This document shows positions 1-5,362 of a stretch of DNA of 12,843 bases, piece after piece. Under the pieces are notes generated by a model, which saw nothing but the letters and a program-made list of their open reading frames with translations, was not told the origin of the DNA and did no database searches. The stretch comes from an uncultured Eubacteriales bacterium (lineage in GTDB: Bacteria > Bacillota > Clostridia > Monoglobales > Monoglobaceae): positions 1 through 12,843 of the forward strand of contig UQOT01000056.1 in NCBI GenBank assembly GCA_900542675.1. Direction: 5' to 3'. Position 1 is the first letter of the stretch; each line of letters begins with the position of its first letter. A program made the translations under genes and the position numbers.

Positions 1-299
1 TCCTTAAAGAGTCAATTGACGATGAAGATGCAGAGGAATTGCCGGTTAACATCGCGGGCTTTGAGGAGAGCGAAGATGGCGCTCCGGAAAAAGCCGATGA
101 TGCGGTTGAAGACGATTTGCTGGCTGAGGAACTTGATGATGAAGACAGCGTCAGCGTATTGGATGAGGTAGCGCAGATAATTGCGGCGTCCTCGGCCGAG
201 AAAAAAGCCGACAGTGATGTGAGCGATAACGCTGAATCCCTCGAAGAACTCAGGGCAGCGGAAGATTTTGATGATGAAGACGACGATGATATTCTTTAA
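1..299 (+). CDS. rpoB: RNA polymerase beta subunit, C-terminal end (5' partial)
   Basis: This is the last ~99 codons of an open frame that enters from the left; the first complete codon is at position 3. The visible protein begins LKESIDDEDAEELPVNIAGF and then becomes a very acidic tail ending in DDEDDDDIL before TAA at 297-299. The identification rests on position (directly upstream of rpoC in the same direction) and on the LKES/L-plus-acidic-tail pattern that many Bacillota RpoB proteins show after the conserved C-terminal clamp region. The catalytic core lies outside the window. The acidic tail is low complexity and variable between species, so sequence similarity alone would be weak here; the rpoBC gene order makes the call firm. 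Confidence 0.9.
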   Translation, partial: LKESIDDEDAEELPVNIAGFEESEDGAPEKADDAVEDDLLAEELDDEDSVSVLDEVAQIIAASSAEKKADSDVSDNAESLEELRAAEDFDDEDDDDIL

Positions 300-328
300 G
301 ATACTTTAAAGAATACGGTCAGTTAAAA

Positions 329-356
329 ATTGTTTGTCAGACTCACGGCAGACAAT
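329..356 (+). other. Intercistronic hairpin between rpoB and rpoC
   Basis: ATTGTTTGTC (329-338) can pair with GGCAGACAAT (347-356) over 10 bp including two G-U pairs, with an 8-nt loop. It is followed by AATATTTG rather than a T tract, so it is not a convincing terminator. It could be an RNA processing or stability element in the rpoBC transcript, or chance in an AT-rich spacer. Confidence 0.3.
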
Positions 357-369
357 ATTTGAAAATGTG

Positions 370-379
370 AGTAGAAAGG
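370..379 (+). promoter_or_regulatory. Ribosome binding site deciding the rpoC start
   Basis: The purine-rich stretch AGTAGAAAGG (370-379) precedes two in-frame ATG codons. Its AGG ends 1 nt before the ATG at 381, too close for normal initiation, and 10 nt before the ATG at 390, which is acceptable. This favours the ATG at 390. The weaker AGTAG part (370-374) could alternatively serve the ATG at 381. Confidence 0.5.
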
Positions 380-389
380 CATGGTCGTT

Positions 390-3300
390 ATGGGAGAATA
401 TCAAAATTTTGAAGCTATCCAAATCGGACTTGCTTCACCCGAGAAAATCAGAGAATGGTCAAGAGGTGAAGTTAAAAAGCCCGAAACTATAAATTACAGA
501 ACATTAAAGCCCGAGAAAGACGGACTTTTCTGTGAAAGAATATTTGGTCCTACCAAGGATTGGGAGTGTCACTGCGGTAAGTATAAGCGCGTCCGCTATA
601 AGGGAGTAGTCTGCGACCGATGCGGCGTTGAGGTTACACGCAGCAAGGTAAGGCGCGAGCGTATGGGTCATATTGAACTTGCGGTTCCCGTGTCGCATAT
701 ATGGTACTTTAAAGGTATTCCGTCGCGTATGGGTCTTATGCTTGACATATCACCGAGAGCGCTTGAAAAAGTGCTTTATTTCGGTGCGTATATAGTAATT
801 GACCCGGGCAATACCGGACTGATGAAAAATCAGATACTGAGCGAGAAGGAGTACACCGAAAACCGCGAAAAGTACGGGGATATGTTCCGTGCGGGTATGG
901 GCGCGGAGTCGATTTATGAGATGCTCCGCAGTATTGACCTTGATAAGCTGTATGAGGAATTAAAGAAAGACTTAGACGGTGCAAAGGGTCAGAAGAAGAT
1001 TAGAACAGTCAGACGTCTTGAGGTTGTCGAGGCGTTCCGTAAGTCCGGAAACAAGCCGGAGTGGATGATACTCACGGTTATTCCGGTAATCCCGCCCGAG
1101 ATTAGACCTATGGTTCAGTTAGACGGCGGCAGATTTGCGACGAGTGACTTAAATGACCTTTATAGGCGTGTAATAAACAGAAACAACAGATTAAAGAGGC
1201 TGCTCGATTTGGGTGCGCCCGATATTATTGTAAGAAACGAAAAGAGAATGCTCCAGGAAGCCGTTGACGCGCTGATAGATAACGGCAGACGCGGCAGACC
1301 CGTAACGGGTCCCGGAAACAGACCGCTCAAGTCGCTTTCGGATATGCTCAAGGGTAAACAGGGACGCTTCCGTCAGAATCTTCTCGGTAAGCGTGTTGAT
1401 TACTCGGGTCGTTCGGTTATCGTTGTCGGTCCGGAGCTTAAGATTTACCAGTGCGGACTTCCGAAGAAGATGGCGCTTGAGCTGTTTAAGCCCTTTGTTA
1501 TGAAGAAGCTTGTCAGCGATGGGCTTGCGCATAACATCAAGTCGGCAAAGCGTATGGTTGAACACGTACGTCCCGAGGTTTGGGATGTACTTGAAGATGT
1601 TATTGCCGACCATCCGGTGCTCTTAAACCGTGCGCCAACGCTTCACAGACTCGGTATCGAGGCATTCGAGCCGGTTCTTGTAGAGGGCAAGGCGCTTAAG
1701 CTTCACCCGCTCGTATGTACGGCGTTTAACGCTGACTTCGACGGTGACCAGATGGCGGTTCACCTTCCGCTGTCGGCTGAGGCACAGGCAGAAGCAAGAT
1801 TTCTTATGCTTTCGGCAAACAACCTTATTAAGCCGCAGGACGGTAAGCCGGTTACGGTACCGACGCAGGATATGGTTCTCGGTTCGTACTATCTTACGCT
1901 TAAAGACGACACAGAGCTTGGCTCACCGTATGAAGAGGACGGTCACACCGTATACAGAGTGTTCTCGTCACCTACAGAGGCAAAGCTCGCGTATGAGAAT
2001 AAGACTGTGGGTCTGCACGCCCCGATTAAGGTTCGCGTAAGCCGTGAAGTCGGCGGTGAAACTAAGACCGGCATAATTGACGCGACAGTCGGCAGACTTA
2101 TATTTAATGAAAAAATTCCGCAGGATTTGGGTTTTGTGGACAGAACCGACCCCGATAAGGTGCTTGACCTTGAAATAGGCGATAATGTACTCAAAAAGCC
2201 TAACATAAAGAGCGTTATAGGCGATAATGTTGAGCCGGGAGTGGATAAGAAGCTCTTGGGTAAGATAATAAACGCCAGCATAAAGGTTCACGGCATAACC
2301 GAGACCGCAACGCTGCTTGACGATGTAAAGGCAATGGGCTATAAGTTCTCGACAATCGGAGCTATCACGGTCGGCGTATCTGATATGGAAATTCCGAAGG
2401 AGAAGAAGCAGTTCCTTAAGGAAGCCGAGGATGAAATTGATAAGGTTACAAGAAGCTTCCGCCGCGGACTGCTTACGGATGAAGAGAGATATCAGAAGGT
2501 TATAAATATCTGGAACAGCACATCAGATAGAGTAACCAACGCGCTGATGGACAGCTTGAAGCAGCTTAACCCGATTTATATGATGGCTAATTCGGGCGCC
2601 CGCGGTAGCGTAAACCAAATTCGTCAGCTTGCCGCAATGCGCGGACTTATGGCTGATACGCAGGGACGTACGATAGAAATTCCTATCCGTGCTAACTTCC
2701 GTGAGGGTCTTAACGTGCTCGAGTACTTTATCTCGACTCACGGTGCAAGAAAGGGTCTTACCGATACGGCGCTCAGAACGGCCGACTCGGGTTACCTCAC
2801 ACGCCGTCTTGTTGATGTATCGCAGGAGGTTATCGTTCGCGAGGAGGATTGCGGAACAGATGACGGTATTATCGTTTCGGACATTATGGACGGTAACGAG
2901 GTTATCGAGCCGCTTATCGACAGACTTGAGGGCAGAACGGTAATCGGCGATATTGTATCACCCAAGACCGGAGAAGTATTGGTTCGTGACGGTGAGATGA
3001 TTACACACGATAAGGCTGATTTAATCGTGAGTGCAGGAATTAAAGAAGTCAGGATACGTTCGGTTGTTAAGTGCCGCAGTAAGGTTGGCGTATGTGCGAA
3101 GTGCTACGGTATGAACTTAGCTACAAGTAAGAAGGTTGATATAGGTGAGGCTGTCGGCATCATCGCCGCTCAGTCAATCGGTGAGCCGGGTACTCAGCTG
3201 ACAATGAGAACGTTCCACGCCGGCGGTGTCGCTCAGGGCGACGATATCACACAGGGTCTTCCGCGTGTTGAGGAGCTTTTCGAAGCGCGTAAGCCGAAGG

Positions 3301-4013
3301 GTGTCGCAATCGTTTCAGAGGGCGGCGGTACCGTTCACTTAAGCGAAGCGAAGCAGAAGAGAGAAATTACAATAACCGATGAGGAGACGGGCGGCGCATA
3401 TACCTACCTTATCCCGTTCGGTTCAAGAATAAAGGTTCACGAGGGCGACGTAATCGAAGCCGGTGACCCGATAACCGAGGGTTCGCTCAACCCGCACGAT
3501 ATTATGGACATCAAGGGCGAAACAGCTGTACAGAACTACTTTATTCAGGAAGTACAGCGCGTTTACAGACTCCAGGGTGTTGATATCAACGATAAGCATA
3601 TCGAGGTTATTGTGCGTCAGATGATGCATAAGGTTAAGATTGAGGACCCGGGCGAAACCGGATTACTCACAGGCGCACTCGTTAATATCTACGATTTAGA
3701 GAAGATTAACGAGCAGACTATAGCAGAGGGTAAGGAACCGGCAAAGGCAGAGCTTCAGCTTATGGGTATAACCAAGGCTGCTCTTGCAACCGAATCGTTC
3801 CTGTCCGCCGCATCGTTCCAGGAGACGACCAGAGTCTTAACCGACGCTGCGATAAAGGGCAAGACCGACCCGCTCGTAGGACTTAAAGAAAACGTTATCA
3901 TAGGTAAGCTCATACCCGCAGGTACGGGAATGCCGCAGTATAACAACATCGACGTATACCCAAGCTACGGCACAGCCGCCGCAGAACAGAATACGATCGA
4001 ATTAGAAGATTAA
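390..4013 (+). CDS. rpoC: DNA-directed RNA polymerase subunit beta'
   Basis: RpoC is the largest subunit of the core enzyme and supplies the Mg2+-binding catalytic site for RNA synthesis. Numbering from the ATG at 390 (1,207 residues), I see the N-terminal zinc site C60-x-C62...C75-x2-C78, the catalytic motif NADFDGDQM with aspartates 449, 451 and 453, the second zinc site C821...C895, C902, C905, and the trigger-loop region GEAVGIIAAQSIGEPGTQLT from about residue 919. The protein is about 200 residues shorter than the E. coli protein, as expected for Bacillota, which lack the large trigger-loop insertion. An in-frame ATG at 381 would add MVV, but its spacing to the ribosome binding site is poor and relatives start with M-x-E...F like the 390 start. 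It follows rpoB by 90 bp and is last in its operon. Confidence 0.98.
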   Translation: MGEYQNFEAIQIGLASPEKIREWSRGEVKKPETINYRTLKPEKDGLFCERIFGPTKDWECHCGKYKRVRYKGVVCDRCGVEVTRSKVRRERMGHIELAVPVSHIWYFKGIPSRMGLMLDISPRALEKVLYFGAYIVIDPGNTGLMKNQILSEKEYTENREKYGDMFRAGMGAESIYEMLRSIDLDKLYEELKKDLDGAKGQKKIRTVRRLEVVEAFRKSGNKPEWMILTVIPVIPPEIRPMVQLDGGRFATSDLNDLYRRVINRNNRLKRLLDLGAPDIIVRNEKRMLQEAVDALIDNGRRGRPVTGPGNRPLKSLSDMLKGKQGRFRQNLLGKRVDYSGRSVIVVGPELKIYQCGLPKKMALELFKPFVMKKLVSDGLAHNIKSAKRMVEHVRPEVWDVLEDVIADHPVLLNRAPTLHRLGIEAFEPVLVEGKALKLHPLVCTAFNADFDGDQMAVHLPLSAEAQAEARFLMLSANNLIKPQDGKPVTVPTQDMVLGSYYLTLKDDTELGSPYEEDGHTVYRVFSSPTEAKLAYENKTVGLHAPIKVRVSREVGGETKTGIIDATVGRLIFNEKIPQDLGFVDRTDPDKVLDLEIGDNVLKKPNIKSVIGDNVEPGVDKKLLGKIINASIKVHGITETATLLDDVKAMGYKFSTIGAITVGVSDMEIPKEKKQFLKEAEDEIDKVTRSFRRGLLTDEERYQKVINIWNSTSDRVTNALMDSLKQLNPIYMMANSGARGSVNQIRQLAAMRGLMADTQGRTIEIPIRANFREGLNVLEYFISTHGARKGLTDTALRTADSGYLTRRLVDVSQEVIVREEDCGTDDGIIVSDIMDGNEVIEPLIDRLEGRTVIGDIVSPKTGEVLVRDGEMITHDKADLIVSAGIKEVRIRSVVKCRSKVGVCAKCYGMNLATSKKVDIGEAVGIIAAQSIGEPGTQLTMRTFHAGGVAQGDDITQGLPRVEELFEARKPKGVAIVSEGGGTVHLSEAKQKREITITDEETGGAYTYLIPFGSRIKVHEGDVIEAGDPITEGSLNPHDIMDIKGETAVQNYFIQEVQRVYRLQGVDINDKHIEVIVRQMMHKVKIEDPGETGLLTGALVNIYDLEKINEQTIAEGKEPAKAELQLMGITKAALATESFLSAASFQETTRVLTDAAIKGKTDPLVGLKENVIIGKLIPAGTGMPQYNNIDVYPSYGTAAAEQNTIELED

Positions 4014-4019
4014 AAATCA

Positions 4020-4049
4020 AAAACGGCGCGGAACCCTCCGCGCCGTTTT
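4020..4049 (+). terminator. Intrinsic terminator of the rpoBC operon
   Basis: CGGCGCGGA (4024-4032) pairs perfectly with TCCGCGCCG (4037-4045) around a 4-nt ACCC loop. AAAA before and TTTT after extend the stem and supply the short U tract. It begins 6 nt after the rpoC stop codon. The symmetric A/T flanks mean it could also stop transcription coming from the right. Confidence 0.92.
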
Positions 4050-4090
4050 CAGCGTTTCGAAATACCGAAGGTGACGGATGAGGGACTATT

Positions 4091-4112
4091 GCGACAAAGT
4101 GAAAATAAAAAA
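4091..4112 (+). repeat. Solitary 22-bp copy of the antitoxin repeat core
   Basis: The 22 bases at 4091-4112 are identical to 4361-4382 inside the second unit of the downstream antitoxin RNA, starting GCGACAAAGTG and running into an A-rich tract. Identity stops at both edges: T before this copy and C before the other, TTGG after this copy and AGCTC after the other. It lies 42 bp after the rpoBC terminator and upstream of the antitoxin promoter, so it is not part of the predicted RNA. It may be a remnant of an older repeat unit or a recombination footprint. Confidence 0.75.
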
Positions 4113-4141
4113 TTGGCATTTACAAGCACTGTTTATATGAT
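4113..4141 (+). promoter_or_regulatory. Possible upstream promoter
   Basis: TTGGCA (4113-4118) and TATGAT (4136-4141) are separated by 17 bp. An overlapping alternative is TTTACA (4119-4124) with TACAAT (4141-4146) at 16 bp. The area is AT-rich and also holds two GTTATAATAT copies (4153-4162, 4166-4175), so chance matches are likely. If real, it would add a longer leader to the antitoxin transcript. Confidence 0.35.
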
Positions 4142-4200
4142 ACAATAATTTTGTTATAATATTTAGTTATAATATAAAGAGTTTTATTTTAAAAAATCGG

Positions 4201-4228
4201 TTGACTTTTGTTGATAATATGATATAAT
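4201..4228 (+). promoter_or_regulatory. Extended -10 promoter of the antitoxin/toxin locus
   Basis: TTGACT (-35, 4201-4206) and a perfect TATAAT (-10, 4223-4228) are 16 bp apart, and TGA directly before the -10 makes an extended TGn element. Transcription should start near 4235. This is the strongest promoter match in the interval and lies where a type III antitoxin promoter is expected. Confidence 0.8.
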
Positions 4229-4299
4229 GTTAATGAAAGTTGAATAAGTTTTATTCTGTCTTCACATAATGTGTTTATAAGCTGAAAAGCTTATGGGAT

Positions 4300-4398
4300 A
4301 TGCTCATAGAACGTGAGCGGTAAATAAAGAAAGTTCACTGAGAAGATTTTGTCGTAGAGCGCGACAAAGTGAAAATAAAAAAAGCTCACCGAGAAGAG
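4300..4398 (+). repeat. Two imperfect tandem antitoxin repeats (about 48 and 51 nt)
   Basis: Unit A spans about 4300-4347 and unit B about 4348-4398. Each has a 5' hairpin with loop TAGAACG (4307-4313) or TAGAGCG (4355-4361), then an A-rich linker, then a GYTCACYGAGAAGA tail (4333-4346, 4384-4397). Over 4322-4346 against 4373-4397 I count 22 of 25 matches, all three differences being transitions. The stems differ (GCTCA/TGAGC against TTTGTCG/CGACAAA) but both pair fully. The tail can form a small YTC/GAG pairing in both units. Confidence 0.8.
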
Positions 4399-4418
4399 TC
4401 CCTTTATGGGACTCCTTT
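4396..4418 (+). terminator. Leaky terminator between antitoxin RNA and toxin gene
   Basis: GAGTCCC (4396-4402) pairs perfectly with GGGACTC (4408-4414) around a TTTAT loop, followed by CTTTC rather than a long T tract. It overlaps the end of repeat unit B and lies 10 nt before the toxin ribosome binding site. A weak terminator here matches type III loci, where partial read-through sets the RNA-to-toxin ratio. Confidence 0.7.
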
Positions 4419-4423
4419 CAGTT

Positions 4424-4427
4424 GGAG
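4424..4427 (+). promoter_or_regulatory. Ribosome binding site deciding the toxin start
   Basis: GGAG in the context TTGGAGAT lies 7 nt before ATG at 4435. The frame stays open back to a GTG at 4369, but that codon is inside antitoxin repeat B, has no ribosome binding site, and would place the terminator hairpin in coding sequence. The ATG at 4435 is therefore the right start. Confidence 0.85.
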
Positions 4428-4434
4428 ATTAATA

Positions 4435-4860
4435 ATGAAGTACATATTTTTAACACAGAAGTTTTATGATGATTACAAAAATTGTCCCGAGATTGAGCAA
4501 AAAATAGACAGACCGTATATACAGGTGTGTATTAAAATAAACGATTATTTATTCGCAGTTCCGCTTAGGTCACATATTACACATAAATATGTTTTATGGA
4601 GTGATAAAGAGAATAGCTGTGGCTTGGATTTTTCAAAGGCAGTTTTACTTTTGAAACCTGATGAGTATATTGATTTTACACGTTCTCCATACATTCGACC
4701 AAACGAATTTATAGCGCTGAAAGGCAAAGAGCATATTGCAGAGCAAAAGCTCTTGAGTTTTATAAAAAAGTATAAGAAAGCTAAAACAAAAATTCAATTT
4801 CCGGAGAATAAACTGATATGCGAGTATTCAACCTTGCAATACTTTGAGGAATATTTGTAA
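4435..4860 (+). CDS. Type III toxin-antitoxin system endoribonuclease toxin, ToxN/AbiQ superfamily (CptN- or TenpN-like)
   Basis: The protein has 141 residues, starts MKYIFLTQKFYDDY and has no signal peptide or membrane segment, so it should act in the cytoplasm. ToxN-type features are RPYIQVCIKIN (26-36) followed by FAVPLRSHI (40-48), which matches the RPY-(G/Q)-V...(F/Y)-A-x-PL-S core where the family's nucleophile-bearing loop lies, then CGLDFSKAV (62-70) and a lysine-rich helix (111-119). Length is close to, slightly below, the usual 145-200 residues. Known members cut RNA at A-rich sites and are held inactive by binding their own repeated RNA. The upstream noncoding repeats, promoter and leaky terminator fit this reading and raise confidence over protein similarity alone. 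Family assignment comes from remembered patterns; the subfamily is uncertain. Confidence 0.8.
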   Translation: MKYIFLTQKFYDDYKNCPEIEQKIDRPYIQVCIKINDYLFAVPLRSHITHKYVLWSDKENSCGLDFSKAVLLLKPDEYIDFTRSPYIRPNEFIALKGKEHIAEQKLLSFIKKYKKAKTKIQFPENKLICEYSTLQYFEEYL

Positions 4861-4870
4861 GTTAAAATCA

Positions 4871-4898
4871 GCCTGCGCATCATTTTGCGCAGGCTTTT
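4871..4898. terminator. Bidirectional terminator between toxin and convergent regulator
   Basis: GCCTGCGCA (4871-4879) pairs with TGCGCAGGC (4886-4894) around a 6-nt loop, followed by TTTT on the plus strand and, read leftwards, by GATTTT on the minus strand. It starts 10 nt after the toxin stop. The right arm is within the 3' coding end of the minus-strand regulator, encoding part of its SKACAK end, so the two genes share one compact terminator. Confidence 0.88.
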
Positions 4899-5203
4899 GA
4901 GTAGTGATATAAAATTCTCTCCGCGTGCATAAGCTCATCTCCGCTGAGCTCCGACAATATATTTTCAATATAAGCAAATTTGTTCTCGTCACTCTTCCCA
5001 TAAACCAAACTGTTACAGTCGGTATTAAGACTTTTGGCGAGCCTGACTAAAACAGCCGCGGACATTCCTCTTTTTCCGTTTTCAATTTCATACAAAAATC
5101 GTGTACTTATATCCGCCATTTCGCTGAGAGTCTCGCGTGTAAGCCCAAGCTCAGTTCTTTTGTTCCAAACTCTTTCGCCAATAATTTTATTAAAATCATC
5201 CAT
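4880..5203 (-). CDS. Small XRE-family helix-turn-helix transcriptional regulator
   Basis: The protein has 107 residues. Residues about 7-62 form a Cro/C1-type DNA-binding domain: IIGERVWNKRTELGLTRETL is the start, followed by SEMADISTRFLYEIENGKRG, where the second and third helices carry the usual L-A-x-x-x-x-x-Y/I-x-E-x-G pattern (here RFLYEIENGKRG), then VLVRLAKSLNTDCNSLV. The remaining ~40 residues are probably helical (IENILSELSGDELMHAERIL), with no recognisable ligand domain. ATG at 5203 is preceded by GGAGG (5214-5218) at 10 nt. It is divergent from the large surface protein gene and convergent with the toxin. Its target is unknown; self-regulation through the inverted repeat at 5223-5252 and control of the surface protein are plausible. 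Nothing ties it to the toxin except nearness. Confidence 0.85.
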   Translation of the reverse strand: MDDFNKIIGERVWNKRTELGLTRETLSEMADISTRFLYEIENGKRGMSAAVLVRLAKSLNTDCNSLVYGKSDENKFAYIENILSELSGDELMHAERILYHYSKACAK

Positions 5204-5222
5204 AATGTCAGCACCTCCGTAT

Positions 5223-5252
5223 ATTATTGTAATTATAGATTATCACAATAAT
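5223..5252. promoter_or_regulatory. Inverted repeat, candidate operator of the XRE regulator
   Basis: ATTATTGT (5223-5230) and ACAATAAT (5245-5252) are perfect inverted arms with 14 bases between them, about 20 bp upstream of the regulator start. The spacer contains TATAAT on the minus strand (5237 to 5232), and the right side contains an extended TGTGATAAT on the minus strand (5247 to 5239). Neither has a good -35 box. A repressor bound here would cover the regulator's own start region. AT richness makes chance symmetry possible. Confidence 0.45.
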
Positions 5253-5277
5253 TCATATGATAAATGAACAATATTGC

Positions 5278-5306
5278 TTGACAAATATGATGTATTGTGT
5301 TAATAT
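5278..5306 (+). promoter_or_regulatory. Promoter of the SLH surface protein gene
   Basis: Perfect TTGACA (5278-5283), 17-bp spacer and TAATAT (5301-5306) with TGT directly before it, an extended -10. The expected start is near 5313, giving a leader of about 50 nt. ATATTATGT occurs at 5303-5311 and again at 5324-5332, 21 bp apart, so a same-face regulator site across the start is conceivable. Confidence 0.8.
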
Positions 5307-5362
5307 TATGTCTACAATAGATCATATTATGTAACAAAATTAAAAACGATGGAGGGACTTTT

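Larger units (their letters stand above)
4235..4418 (+). ncRNA. Predicted type III antitoxin RNA (ToxI/CptI/TenpI-like)
   Basis: This is the noncoding stretch between a strong promoter and a ToxN-like toxin gene; the start is inferred from the -10 box. It contains four hairpins in order: ATAAGCT/AGCTTAT with a GAAA tetraloop (4277-4294), GCTCA/TGAGC (4302-4318), TTTGTCG/CGACAAA (4348-4368) and the terminator-like GAGTCCC/GGGACTC (4396-4414). The second and third begin two tandem units and share a TAGARCG loop on different but still complementary stems, which is evidence of selection on RNA structure. In known type III systems the toxin cuts such a repeated RNA into single units that bind and inhibit it, and the terminator lets only some polymerase read into the toxin gene. 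The family role is established knowledge; that this RNA works so is inference. Confidence 0.72.

Noticed and set aside
1191..1613. Minus-strand open frame of 140 codons inside rpoC
   Set aside because: It lies wholly within highly conserved rpoC coding sequence, has no ribosome binding site that I can see and no recognisable protein features.
1943..2291. Two overlapping minus-strand open frames inside rpoC
   Set aside because: They overlap each other and rpoC in different frames and look like shadows of rpoC codon bias.
4300..4398. CRISPR-like tandem repeats
   Set aside because: There are only two units directly abutting with no unique spacers and imperfect identity; the antitoxin RNA explains them better.
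4880..5203. XRE regulator as the antitoxin of the neighbouring toxin
   Set aside because: It is convergent and separated from the toxin by a terminator, and the toxin already has a repeat RNA antitoxin in the expected place.
5034..5267. Plus-strand open frame opposite the XRE regulator
   Set aside because: The minus-strand protein has a clear helix-turn-helix domain and GGAGG site; this frame has neither and runs through the control region.
5307..5362. Riboswitch or attenuator in the leader of the surface protein gene
   Set aside because: The leader is only about 50 nt, AT-rich and without a stable stem or T tract.
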